A DNA stretch of 27,130 bases from Seminavis robusta (GCA_903772945.1 CAICTM010001547.1:1-27130), one strand, 5' to 3'; counted from the stretch's first letter, positions 1-10,650 are shown. Translations and numbers: made by a program. The notes: generated by a model not told the origin, from the letters alone.

Positions 1-1000
1 AAAACTGCTCGAGAAGGGCTGCTCGGTACTGCTCGAGAGTATACTGGGAGGTGTCGCCTGCAGCTTTCTTGGTCTGCAGTGCGAGACGTCGTACAGGGGC
101 GAGATTTGGTGCCTTGGAGATTGAGCGTTCCAAGAAACGTGCCCCTGTTGGTCAGTGTACGGCTCGTCGCTGATCTCATTGTACTGCCGAAATTGTTCGA
201 GGAAGTTGGAGATGAAACCAGCTTGGGACCCTCTCCATACACCTTCTGCGATATCGGCGGAGGTGAGATAACACGAAATCTTATCCGAGCGCAGGGTTGC
301 GACCATGGACTTGGAGTAATATTCGTCAATTGCCTTCCAGATCACACGAGTGTCCTTGTTGGTTTCGTTGGCAAGGACAGACTTGCCTGTGCTCTGGAAG
401 ATGTCTTCGAAGGTCTTGTACACCTTCTGTTTCCGTCTAGTTCGACGTTGGTGACCAAATCAGAATCAATGAGGTGGGAGAGACCTGAGATTTGAGCGTG
501 TTGAGGAAGTTCTTCCTCCATTTGATGAAGACTGATTCTCGCGAAACTCTCTGAACTTGAGCGGACGGGCTTGTTTTCTTGTCCCAAAGTGCGATTGCAC
601 GCTCCCCATCGGTCATCGTGGCATCGCTGCGTCTCATTTGTTGCCATGGGACGATTTCGCCGTGTGGCTGGAAGAGTCCAACTCTGAAAGCGTCGAGTGC
701 GTCGGCCGTCAGTGTTACGACGCGGATGGGTGCTTCCTCTTGGACGACCAATGTGATACATCTGTATCGCCGCGAGCAGTAGCTTCTTCCTGGTGAGAGG
801 TACTGGTCTTGCATGCCGTTGGTTGTCGTGAAGCTTGGAGATCCATAACTTATCTTTGGTGAGAAGTAGGAGATCCATCCATCCGTCGATTCCTTGTTCA
901 GACAGTGCGATGCGCATGTGAGATGCAGTGTACCCTGTGGTGAAGCTCTTCGCCGCATAGGTGCATAGGACATGCTTGAGCTGGCTGCTTCATCGGCCAT
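1..1000 (-). pseudogene. Ty1/Copia-type retrotransposon gag remnant, multiply frameshifted
   Basis: Reading the minus strand from the ATG at 1000, a gag-like protein can be followed only by changing frame repeatedly. A short start (MADEAASSS) is followed by a stretch from about 940 to 750 in a second frame. The first frame returns from about 725 to 485, with TADALDAFRVGLFQPHGE, a tract of W/K residues and FIKWRKNFLNTL. From about 425 to 125 a third frame carries DTRVIWKAIDEYYSKSMV, YLTSADI, WRGSQAGFISNFLEQFRQYNE. The final part, LAPVRRLALQTK and YTLEQYRAALLEQF, is in another frame and runs off the window. This order of motifs matches gag polyproteins of diatom Copia elements: a DAFR-type N-terminal part, then a WRG/F..F..Q..YNE module. 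At least five frame changes make it non-functional. The protease, integrase and reverse transcriptase parts would lie to the left, outside the window. The family assignment is from remembered gag patterns. Confidence 0.72.
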
Positions 1001-1017
1001 CTTGATGAGGTGTGGCA

Positions 1018-1420
1018 GTGCGTAACTGCGACTAGTTTAATCTGCTAACGGGGGAAATACTACTTGAATAGAGGGATCTTGTAGAGGTAGCTACCACCCA
1101 TCCGACGAGATCAACTCAACTATTCAAGACGAGTGCAAGGTAAATGCAAAGTTCGCTTCTTAGTAATTCATAATCTGTGTTGTGAGCTTTGATTGATGCG
1201 ATCAGTAAAGCTAGTTGTAGCGTGTTGGATCAATGCATCGTGGTAGTTGATCTTGTTCATAGGAAGTCAACGTGGTATTGCGGAAACGGTTCGTTGGCAG
1301 GATGCTTTACTCCTGTCGAATACTCCAATTTACCGTGTCCTTTGGTTTCGTTTAGGACGTGAGAACGTGTTCTTGCCAGCGTTCTCTGTTCCATCGTGTT
1401 GACTCATAAAACATGACTCA
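1018..1420 (-). other. Possible 5' LTR/leader of the Copia remnant
   Basis: This stretch lies directly upstream of the gag start on the minus strand, where a 5' LTR, primer-binding site and leader would be expected. It holds no ORF of note. I could not find clear TG...CA LTR ends, a convincing primer-binding site or a target-site duplication. The second LTR would be outside the window. The call rests on position alone. Confidence 0.2.
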
Positions 1421-1563
1421 ATCTACTCACGGATACTCTGAGTCGTGGGAGGAACTGTAATGCTTTCAACAAGAACAAAAAATGAAGAAGAGCGACCATG
1501 GTGTGAGTTACCGATCATCAGCGAAATGACAGATTTGGCGAAGGAGTGAAGGAGTGAACGTAC

Positions 1564-1677
1564 CTGTGTAAAGTTCCTCTTGCTATGGTATGGTGTCTGC
1601 CGGCCATGCTTCCAAGACATAAACCTGGCAAGTGCCGGCTGGTATTGTTCCTGGAGTGACTTGCGCTTCCTCGCCAT
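1564..1677 (-). pseudogene. Orphan 38-codon exon-like ORF, basic, truncated
   Basis: The minus-strand ORF starts at the ATG at 1675-1677 with MARKRKSLQEQYQPALARF and continues MSWKHGRQTPYHSKRNFTQ. It reaches a good donor (CAG followed by GTACGT) at 1563-1562. Codon use and the basic, tryptophan-containing composition look coding. If the donor is used, the next plausible acceptor near 1437 leads within a few codons to a stop, so the rest of the gene seems to be missing. The N-terminal flavour recalls a diatom multicopy family of recombinase-like proteins, but I am not certain. It lies just upstream of the Copia remnant on the same strand, so the element may have replaced the downstream exons. 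Confidence 0.3.
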
Positions 1678-1740
1678 TGTCGAGGTTGGTAACAAAAGAG
1701 CGAGTAGCCGAGCAACAAAATAGCGATAGGATTTGCCCAT

Positions 1741-3445
1741 AGCTTTCGCTTACCAGTGCTGATCTCCAAATTTATGAGTGGAATGCCGAAGAAATGAAAA
1801 ACTGGTTGGTCGATCTGAGATACTCCTACTTGGATCCAACGGCAAAGTCAATCGTATCTGGTGATTCGTCGGTTGCAAAGAGCGGATCTTGGGGCGTTTC
1901 TCCTCTCTCTGTACTAAGAGAGATGTTCCGTGCACATAAGTCTTTGGGTTACGCGGAACGTTGGGATGCGATTTTGTGTGACTAGGTTGTATTTTTGGCA
2001 CGAGTGACTAAGATACTTAGGGCAAAAGTTGTATTTTGGGGTTGCCGATGCAACTACCAATGCGATTCTGAATAGTATTGGATACCCTCAAATGACTGGT
2101 TTTCCCCGGCAGAATACCCTCGCGGAATCAATGGTATCACCAGTCCCCAATATACGATTACCAATACTTAGGCCTAAGTGGGGGTGAAATATGTACTAAG
2201 ACTACTAGGTAAGTCCCACCAGCGCATACAACTTCCCTAAGAGTGATACCCTCTATCATGTGACTACGGTTGTATATTAGTAATACGGCACGGGTACTTT
2301 AAGTACCAAGTCGCAGGCTTTGTAGTGGTTAGTTCTACAGTGGTCAGCGGTGAGGCCATGCACGCCACCGGAAGGCGTTACTACGGATTCAGATTCAATT
2401 AACCGCGCAAGGCTTCTCTCAAGAATTCGAGGGGCTCTCTCAGGAATTTGAGGCTCCGCTCAAAATCTTACTTAAGTGGATTTTGCTGTTTAAGGTTAGA
2501 GATCATCAATTCTTTCAGGCCGTCAGTTGCAAAATCTCTCTCAGTTTTTCAAGCTGAGTTCGGATTTGTTGCTCTGTAAAACATGTACCAGATCTCTACT
2601 ACAGAGCAAGTCGGATTTCTGAGCGGAGCCTCGAATTTCTGAGAGGAGCCTCTATGGTCAATTATTCCCGAATACTAGCTAGCTACCGGTAAGGGTTTTT
2701 CTCTGGGAAGACAGTTTTTGACGCGTAGATGGGGTGATGTTAGGGTTAAAGTTAACATTACTCACATTATTTAAATCCAAATTTTGATATACAGCGTACC
2801 TCACCTACCACGATTACAAAGTGGTCGAAGATAGGGACAGCGAATCAATCGAATCGAATGATGAATCGAATCAGGATTCTTTCAAAATCACTCCATACCC
2901 AGTCCAAACCCAACCAAAACTCTCAGCGCCCAACCACGGCTTGGGTTCTCCAGCTACTAGTCTAGACAAGCCAGCTGGAGGAATCTGAGGTTGTACTGAA
3001 GTCAGTTCCAAGGGCTGCAGTCATCTGTAGTTCTGATCACCTCAGCATGTTTGCTGCTACCAACTCTTCCCGTGCTACCAGTAGCAGGAATGATGACAAA
3101 GGCTGCCTACCGTACAATAAGCTGATCATCCCACCCTTGATCAGGTCGTCATGACAGGGGACAATCCATGCAGATGCTGCCGAGAAGGCATCACGGAAGC
3201 AATTTCCAATTTTTCTATTCCTGGCGGTAACTAAACTCCTGAACGCTTGCTACTATCGGCACACTTCATCGGACCCAATGCGTATCGAAACCACAAACTG
3301 ACTTTCACTTTGCCTACTGAGGCACAAGCTAGGTCCCAAGCTGCAGAAAGCAAACCAGTGCCACAACTCTATTGTTTTCTTAGCTATCCTCGCACAGGCA
3401 AAGTTTGGACGTTTGTACCATCGTCATCAAAATCCTCTCACAGGC
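1741..3445. other. Non-coding intergenic stretch
   Basis: No convincing ORF is present on either strand. It contains an inverted-repeat pair (2428-2467 and 2613-2651), a GAATC-rich patch (about 2842-2878) and scattered short palindromes such as TTAGGCCTAA near 2168. The last ~100 bases before 3446 are probably the 3' UTR of the IMPACT-AlkB gene. I saw no tRNA-like or other structured RNA gene. Confidence 0.6.
2428..2651. repeat. Foldback: ~40-bp imperfect inverted repeat with ~145-bp spacer
   Basis: The left arm 2428-2467 includes GAATTTGAGGCTCCGCTCA. The right arm 2613-2651 includes TGAGCGGAGCCTCGAATTT, its near-perfect reverse complement. Both arms also carry an outer CTCTCAG/CTGAGAG block, so each arm has two related words, about 35 of 40 bases pairing. 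The spacer has no ORF. It looks like a small foldback or MITE remnant, but no flanking duplication was evident. Confidence 0.6.
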
Positions 3446-5740
3446 TCAATACTTGGTACCACTGGACGACTTTTTGGTAAAGAACTCTCTCGCCGATTGT
3501 TCTTCCTTGCGCCTGTGATAGACGCGTCGCAAGCCACTGTAGGACCACCAAGCAAATGCTGCCGATCCCAACAGTACCACTCCTTCTTGGGCCACGGATT
3601 GTAAAATGACATTCGTTCGTGACAACGACGCAGTACCACTATTCTGTTGTTGCTGTTTGGAGGACACTGCTAACCACGATGCCGGGACCAACAATGGCAG
3701 ATGTTTGTACTCCTTCGTCGCCGCGTAATACCACACGGATCTCCAAAAGGCACCAAAGCCCAACACAAAGGAGAGATTTTCCCATCGCTGGGATCGTCTG
3801 AGGCCCTGCAATGTTTGGCATTCCACACCTTCTCCAAACAACCGTCGTGTCTTTGTATCCATGTAGGTTGTGACACGACGCATCGTCAAGGAAATGCGAG
3901 CATGAGGATCGTGTTGTTTTTGATCGTCGTCCGTGCTGGTGCTGTTGTGTCGAGTTGGACCACATCCACCGTGAAGTGGATCTTGCACGACGGGCAATAT
4001 GGAATGGGTAAAGTACCGATTGGTGACGGGTCCCAACAACAACATGCTTCCATGAGGCAATAAGACTCGTGTCAAATCCCTCGGTTCGGCCCTCCGTCGC
4101 AGTTCCAAAATCCGTGCGGCGCCAATACTGACACTGACAATGGCCGCGTGTTTGTCGAGATCCAAATCTTTATCTCCATGATGCGCAATATAATCATCGG
4201 CGTGTCGATAGTAATTGGTGACGCAGTGATTCATGGTTTGTTGATTGTAAAAATGCGGCAATGCCGCTTCGACTGTTTGTTTGATATCGAGTGATGTGGG
4301 ACTCCAGGGAAATGTTTCCCATTCGTCTCCTTGGTAATTTCCGGGATATCGGTAGACTGGGATGATGTTGCCGTCATCCTCATCACTATTGTTGTTGGTG
4401 GTGCTGTTGATTGGCACAGGACCATCCGTGTCGGGATCGTAGCGATAAAAATCGGCTTGCAAATTTTGCAACCTTGGCAACACTTCTCCTTGAGCGCCCT
4501 TGAATCCATCAAAATCCAATTCGTCGAGCAAGGTGGACATGAGTTCATCCTTGTCCTTGTCAGCAGCAAGGACATTGAGATGCAATTCCGTGTCTCCCGC
4601 GGCCAAACCGTACAAATTCTGTGGATTGTTGTTACTAGTCGTAGTAAAATCCAACAAGAGTGGCACATGATAGCCACGAAATAATCGGTGCAATGCCGTT
4701 TGCGCAATGCGCTGATAGCACTGTCCCAATCTACCACACGTCACACCGAGCAGTTGCGATCCAAAGTATCGTACGACCACCACAACGGTTCCTGCCGACT
4801 TTGAGGACGAAGCGCCTCCCACTTCTTCGGGAAAGAGCCAGATCCCGTCGGTTTCATGTTTGCTTTCTTGTACTTGTTCCAATAAGAGTGGTCCCGTGGA
4901 TCCTTCGGGTTCTCCATCTTCATTGTAGCCACTGCGACTGCTGCCATATTGGGGTGGTGTCCGATCGCTTTCATCTTGCATGACTGCATCATTGTTGTCA
5001 TTGTCGTTGTCATGCTGTTGCAACGGCGGCAAATTCCACGCATACGGAATGTGTGTGGCAGTGGGATGGAGTTGTCGAATGCGATGGACAAAATCAGAGA
5101 CTTGGGAAGGTTCCGTGATTCCCGTCGTGGCAAATCCCCAAAAGACGGAATCGGCCACTTGACTGTACGCCAACGGCACCAAATTGCTGCGGAGGCGTCC
5201 TTCCGGGGTATTGTCGCGTTCCAAAGTAGAATCCGAAGAAAACCGGAGCAAATCGGAGGGTCGTTTCGTGATGGTATGGCGTCGGGCATTGCCCAAATCT
5301 TCTCGATTGACGGCATCTAGCGAGTCCAGGGAAATATCCAATCCGTCCATGGAATGAGTCGACAAGCGTGGAATAATCCGCCGAAACTCGTCGGCTTGTG
5401 ATGGCGTAAGAGAATGATCACCGGGTTCGTAGTACTGAGACGCCATGTCGCGTGTAGTAGGATCGGTCGTTGATGACGATGAATAGTCACTATTGTTGGA
5501 TTCTTTGGAGGATGATGTTTGCAATAATTGCCGACTGGAATTTCGTTGTTGCTTCTCTCCTTTGAGTCTCAAAATTTCTTCTTCATCAATGGATTGACGG
5601 CGACGGATTTCCACTTCTTCTTCCAACCATTCATGCCGCGAATGGATCAGAGGAGCCACCTTGTTCTTGACACTGCTGGGACTCAGGGGATCTTCGGGCT
5701 TGTCGCTGCGATGGGGACTTGCCACTGTGGTTTCATTCAT
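3446..5740 (-). CDS. IMPACT-N (UPF0029) / AlkB-like 2OG-Fe(II) dioxygenase fusion, 764 aa
   Basis: This is a single-exon gene starting at the ATG at 5738-5740. Residues 1-185 are polar, charged and low-complexity. Residues about 190-355 match the IMPACT N-terminal/YigZ fold. HPTATHIPYAWNL (225-237) corresponds to the family's HPxATHxxYAxxL, DGEPEGSTGPLLLE (275-288) to DGEPxGTAGxPxLE, and VVRYFGSQLLGVTCGRLG (322-339) to VxRYFGGxxLGxGxL. An acidic Asn/Asp/Gln insert (about 240-272) splits the domain. Residues about 460-630 match AlkB homologues: NYYRHADDYIAHHGD gives the iron-binding HxD (H521, D523), VSVSIGAAR follows, LPHGSMLLL precedes the distal iron ligand H579 (YFTHSI), and R615-x5-R621 (RISLTMR) is the 2-oxoglutarate/substrate arginine pair. 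All catalytic residues are present, so an active repair-type or RNA/protein demethylase is plausible. Residues 655-693 and 709-735 are hydrophobic and may anchor it to a membrane. The substrate is unknown. Confidence 0.85.
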   Translation of the reverse strand: MNETTVASPHRSDKPEDPLSPSSVKNKVAPLIHSRHEWLEEEVEIRRRQSIDEEEILRLKGEKQQRNSSRQLLQTSSSKESNNSDYSSSSTTDPTTRDMASQYYEPGDHSLTPSQADEFRRIIPRLSTHSMDGLDISLDSLDAVNREDLGNARRHTITKRPSDLLRFSSDSTLERDNTPEGRLRSNLVPLAYSQVADSVFWGFATTGITEPSQVSDFVHRIRQLHPTATHIPYAWNLPPLQQHDNDNDNNDAVMQDESDRTPPQYGSSRSGYNEDGEPEGSTGPLLLEQVQESKHETDGIWLFPEEVGGASSSKSAGTVVVVVRYFGSQLLGVTCGRLGQCYQRIAQTALHRLFRGYHVPLLLDFTTTSNNNPQNLYGLAAGDTELHLNVLAADKDKDELMSTLLDELDFDGFKGAQGEVLPRLQNLQADFYRYDPDTDGPVPINSTTNNNSDEDDGNIIPVYRYPGNYQGDEWETFPWSPTSLDIKQTVEAALPHFYNQQTMNHCVTNYYRHADDYIAHHGDKDLDLDKHAAIVSVSIGAARILELRRRAEPRDLTRVLLPHGSMLLLGPVTNRYFTHSILPVVQDPLHGGCGPTRHNSTSTDDDQKQHDPHARISLTMRRVTTYMDTKTRRLFGEGVECQTLQGLRRSQRWENLSFVLGFGAFWRSVWYYAATKEYKHLPLLVPASWLAVSSKQQQQNSGTASLSRTNVILQSVAQEGVVLLGSAAFAWWSYSGLRRVYHRRKEEQSAREFFTKKSSSGTKY

Positions 5741-8645
5741 GTTGCTTCACTATCTACCGTACTTCTTTCTATTTTCTGTCGGTCTGTCTGTCTGGGATTG
5801 ATGACAACCACAACAGCACAACAGCACAACTTTAGAATAAACCAGAACAACAAAACAAGATGAGAGCCAACTAGCTAGATCTAAGAGCCGTCGATGTCAC
5901 TTTTACGAAAAAGACTTGGCAGCTGTTCGCCTTTTCTAAAGATCGAGTGTGCTTCCTGACATTTTATTCGACGTGTTTGTTGCTCGACTTCGAATTGGTT
6001 ATATTCGAATTCTTTCGATTCGATTGTTCATTCGATTGACGACTCGACCTATTAATACTTGGAAACCGTGACTGAACAGTTTTCAGTACATGTAAAAGGG
6101 TTATTCGGGAATGAAGTTTGTTGCGTTGAAGCAAAGAGCAGGCGTGAACAGTCAACAACAATGACAGACAGAGCTCGAGGTGAACGCGGACAATGGAACT
6201 GTGTATGGGTAAAGCACGCAACAAGGGGAGGGGGGAGTTGCTTCCCGCTACGCTGTACCGTGTCTACCTAGTAGACTAGCTAGAGTACATGTAGATCAGC
6301 TTCCATTTTCTTTAGCTTGAAAAGTTTGTTTCCTATTTCATTGGGTGAGGATTTGCTTGGTCTCCGTTGATTGTCGGAGCCACTGTGGAGGGTGGATGAG
6401 TTGCAACGGAGGATGTTCCAGCGTTCCAGCAACCTGCAACTACCGGTATGGAGTGCATGCCAAGAGATTGGATGAATAAATGAAGGCGAGCAGCTGCTAT
6501 CTCCCTCTAGGCTCCACTACTACTAGTAGTATCTCCCTCCGCCAACATAGGCGGAGAAGAACACGTGAACACATACAACATCTACGTTACTGGGCATGGA
6601 GAGTGTAGAGATTTACGTTACTGGGCATGTAGAGTGTAGAGATTACAGTAGTTTTAGAGGAGCAACTCCCACGACAAGATGCATGTGTTCATGTCATTAT
6701 TTATTTGCTTTGCAAGCGTTAAATTTGCTGTTAAATTGGAACACGTACACTGCACACTGGCCTGATGAGACTACGAAGAAGCATGAAGCATGTATGCAAT
6801 CATCTTCCACCATCAAACCTATTAGGGGTGATTGCCCGGGGCTCCTCAATAATCAAGAAAAAAAGCACCTGGCAGATTCATTTTTTGTCGAGATGTCGAG
6901 ATCCAATGCGATGCTCCGTTTGGTGTTTGGCTGGATGTTCCAAGAGGTTCAAAATCAACTATTCGTGGCTTCTCTGTTCTCTGGAGTCTGCGACACTCGA
7001 GATATCATAATACTCTGGACTCTGGAGTAGATGATAGGTACTGTTGTCTGGCTAGCTAGCTAGATCTACTAGTAGGAGTAGTAGCTACATCTAATGTACT
7101 GCTAGCTAGCTAAGCTGGTGGCAGTGGGAGGAGGGGGCGGGGAAGGAGGCAGAGCGGCAGAGCAGCTCTTCATGACTTCATGAGGTTTCGAGACTCAGCG
7201 GTTATACTTATTGATGGTTGATGATATGTGCTACGTTGGTGATCGGTGATGTGGATGACTGTATGTAGAAGAGTCTGATATCTGATGGCAAGCAACAACT
7301 CCGAACGAGAAACTTTTTTAGCAACCACATCAACCTACCGTATCACCTCTATTCTATTAGCAACCGAGAGGTCAACCGAAGCTACTACTAGTAGTACAGT
7401 GCTGGTAGTACAAGTACCCACCAACTCTTGATCTCTTGATGATTATCTATCGAGCAGCAACGAACAGAAGGAAGAATTCAGTGGAAAAAGCAAATAAATA
7501 AGGGATGGCGGTAGAAGGCTCATAGGGTTACACTTTTAGAAAAAGGTTTTGCTCCGTGTGTCCTTCCATTCATATTTTTTACTGTACCTGGTACTCAGTA
7601 GCTACTCAGTACTGATTTAGCTACTCCAAAGACCCGTGGAAGGTTCAGGGCATCAAAAAGATAATTGCTAAGGCATGTGTTTTCGACAGGGAACATCCGT
7701 TTCGGCTACCATTTCACCCATTCTGCTCTTCCGAATACAACCTTCAATCTGAGCTGTAATCACATATTTGGGGCTTTAATTGATATTCAGCCGTTGCGGT
7801 GTGCGGGGGGAAGCAAATAAATGATTGCATGGATTCTTCTGGGATGTCCGTTGCTACAACATAACTGATAGTGCTTTTGGCTTTTGGTCTTCTTGTTCAC
7901 GGCTTAAATTTCGAATCACAGTTTCCATCATTTAAGAGTCCTTTTTTTACAGAGTGCTTTACAGTAAAATACGGCGATCCACAACCTTCAATTGCCAAAA
8001 CACTTAATTCTAATGCGCAATTCTCTTTGTGAATAATAATGTTCAATGCCCTTCATCACGCGACATTCATCCGTTAAGAGATTCCCAGTTTCCATCAATT
8101 AGGTAGTTTCCATTACTTAGATAGTTTGCTGTACAGTACGCTATACAGTACTGCTTTAACTTCAACATACAACTATTTTCTATTTAAGTGGGCAGTGCTC
8201 TTTGCGAAATATTGTTTCGTGCCTTTGACGCGACAAGCAGCCGCAGACCATCTGAAATGTCATACTACAGGGCAGGGAAGCTTCTGTTAGATCTGTTTAG
8301 AGCTAGTTTTAAAGAGAATCTTATTTCAAAGCCCAAAGGTAATCACTCTTTTACCATACGACCACCACACCGACAGCTCACCTGTACTGATGATGCTCCT
8401 GAACTGTCCTCTACTACAAAACCTACTAAATAAGTTGGTATAGTCATTGGTCATTGGTGCCTTACAAATAATTCAATAGTAAAAAAATGTCCTAAGTATA
8501 TACATTGCAGTAGTGGAATCGAATCACCCGAACGAAAACAATAGATCCCAAAAGGAAGTGGAGGCCTTTGGATGTGAGGGAGGAGATTGGGAATTGGGAT
8601 GGATAACGTTGTGGCCTGTAAAAGCTAGCGCCCCATGGTGGCCCT
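5741..8645. other. Long non-coding stretch with CTAG/GTAC-rich DNA
   Basis: No ORF here has coding character. The bases just above 5740 should contain the promoter and 5' UTR of the IMPACT-AlkB gene; a TCTGTCGGTCTGTCTGTC run lies at about 5775-5793. A GATTCGATT patch is at about 6016-6037, a 31-bp tandem duplication at 6583-6644, and CTAGCTAG clusters at about 7052-7110. AT-rich repeats with CAGTTTCCATCA and AGTTTCCAT words occur at 7920-8130. The last part is the 3' flank of the DUF6824 gene. Confidence 0.55.
6583..6644. repeat. Two tandem copies of a 31-bp unit
   Basis: The unit beginning TACGTTACTGGGCATG occurs at 6583-6613 and again, head to tail, at 6614-6644, with one mismatch (GGA versus GTA). 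It is a recent local duplication with no coding frame. Confidence 0.85.
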
Positions 8646-9458
8646 TTATAGCCGAAACTCCTGGGAAGAAGAGTAGTCGGAGCAGCTATCGGTGGAATCA
8701 GTGGAAACGCTGCTGTCGCTGGAGCGTCTCTTTTGTTGCTTTCGCCGGGCAACCTTGGACTTGGCACTGGATCGGTAGTGTCCAGATAGGGTGTCGCGAA
8801 AGTAGGCTCCAACCTTTTCGCGGGCAGTGCGTTCGTCGACTTCGTACCATCGCCCCTTGACACACTTGACAAAGGCACCAACGGGGGAAGCTTGTCGGAC
8901 CAGATCCATGACTCTGAGGACCAGGTCAGACTTTTCTTGGCGGTCAGTGGCGTTGATGTATTCCTCAGTGAACATGCTGATGGTCACTCGGAAACGGCGG
9001 TTGCCAGGGGCATTGTAGTTATCGTTTCCCTTGCCGCACAAGACAGTGAAGTCGGTGGGCTGGAAGTCAACTGGGAGAGGAGTCAACACCTTGGGGGGAA
9101 CGGGCTTGCGCTTTCTCTTGGGCTTGGAAGTGTTGGGCTTAACAGCAGAGGACATCAATGACATGAGCGAGTCTGGCATGGGTGTGGTGACCTTCTTGGC
9201 GGGGACCATGGAGTGCATGCAGCGAGTGCTAGTGGGGGCAGGAGGTGGGGCAAAGTTTTCTTGTTCTGAAGTGGGTTCCTCCTCGGTGGAAACATCCCAT
9301 TGGAATGTGCTGGCGCAGAAGTCTTCCTCTTCGTACATGTTGCTCTCTTGGCCGAGGAAGAAGTTGGTGGAAGTGCTCATGGTGGGTTCAGAAAAGTAGA
9401 GATCCGGTTGGTGGTAGTTGGTGGAGAATTGCTGAACTGGGTAAGATTGGCTGAACAT
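8646..9458 (-). CDS. DUF6824-domain basic protein, probably nuclear, 270 aa
   Basis: This is a single-exon gene with its ATG at 9456-9458. Residues 1-110 are disordered and acidic, rich in S, T, P, E and F. A basic cluster KPKRKRKPVPPK (112-123) looks like a nuclear localisation signal. Residues about 134-231 carry the DUF6824 signature: PTDFTVLCGKGNDNYNAPGN (134-153), RRFRVTISMFTEEYINA, a K/R-rich helix with LVLRVMDLVRQ, FVKCVKGRWYEVDERTAREKV and an FRDTL motif. In the family the core reads D-V-L-C-G-R-G, then a PGN and R-F motif, which is well kept here. A second basic run (235-246) and a serine/aspartate-rich tail (247-266) follow. The family is expanded in diatoms and has no established biochemical role; DNA or chromatin binding is an inference from the basic regions. 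The flanks are non-coding. Confidence 0.85.
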   Translation of the reverse strand: MFSQSYPVQQFSTNYHQPDLYFSEPTMSTSTNFFLGQESNMYEEEDFCASTFQWDVSTEEEPTSEQENFAPPPAPTSTRCMHSMVPAKKVTTPMPDSLMSLMSSAVKPNTSKPKRKRKPVPPKVLTPLPVDFQPTDFTVLCGKGNDNYNAPGNRRFRVTISMFTEEYINATDRQEKSDLVLRVMDLVRQASPVGAFVKCVKGRWYEVDERTAREKVGAYFRDTLSGHYRSSAKSKVARRKQQKRRSSDSSVSTDSTDSCSDYSSSQEFRL

Positions 9459-10650
9459 TTTGATTTGTTTGATTTGAAACTGAAATTATGAGAGGTTGGC
9501 GAAGGGATTGATGAAGAGGATGTTTTTAGATTGTGAGGATTGAAATTGTGAGCTTCAGTCTCCAGTCTTCGAAGGTTGGAAAAAAAGGACAGCGTCTGAT
9601 CGAGAGAGCGTTTTGATCACCGAAGGCCAGAGATAATAATTTTACCACCCGGACCAAAGCCGAAGGCAGCGAGGTGCACCTACCTTTTTGCTGCTCGTAC
9701 CGGACGGCCGGACGGTACCGGTACTGACCTCAAGACTTGACAAGACGTGGCTGGATCTACGTACGCATGGTACTATGACCAAAGTTTGTACACAAATCTT
9801 TACAGTAAGAGGAGGAAATAAGGGTCAAAGTTGCAACAATGATCGAGCGAAATTGAGCATCAACGCGACTTGCACCCTCCATCTCAAAGTGTTTACCAGC
9901 TTTGCTTCTACTTCGTCATTTCGTCCAATGTACATAGATCTAAGTAAGTCCAGTACCATGATGGCTGTAATAAGTACCCCTAGAGTACAACGTGCAGAAT
10001 TTTCGTTCATGAAGTTTCCGTTGGGGGACAGCACTATGTAAAATATTGTGGCATCGATTCTTTTTCAAACTAGAACTCATTGATGGTCAAGATCAAGTAT
10101 CGAAGGGAGATATATGGATTAATTTCCTCATTACGTCGTTCAGTCCCCTTGGTTGTCAGGTCTGTACACTAGATGCACGCAGTTTCCAGCTGTTATTAGC
10201 TAGTTCTGCTCTGTACATGTACTAAAGCCTACAGTGTGGCACAACTTGCTTCATACCAGTGGGATCTGGCTGGAAATTGTTGTACCGGGTACCGGGACCT
10301 TGCATTTTTAAAATTGATAGGTGATACCGAATCAGGTTCATTAAGGTTACGGACTTTGTTGTATGCTTAAATGGATTGGTTTATTGGTGCTTTCCCTGAG
10401 ACCAGACGGGATCGTTAATTATATTTTTCCATTAATCAGAGTACACCCATGCCTACGGGTTTATCAGATTATCACAAGGTGAAGGCGAAAGGATCTTCAC
10501 TCTCTTACACTGGCTTGCCCTCGAACTTAATCAGAATCAGATCTATTCAAAGTGCGCCAAGGTTTCTTCGGGGGAAGACCATAAATCAGTTTCTGCATGC
10601 ATTACTCTTGGTCGTAGTGGTACGCCGCCGCTTTCCGCAAGGGCTGAACA

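Noticed and set aside
79..495. Plus-strand 138-codon frame
   Set aside because: It is antisense to the gag remnant and has no motif of its own.
8188..8433. 81-codon plus-strand frame
   Set aside because: It has no recognisable motif or clear start context, and lies in repeat-rich non-coding DNA.
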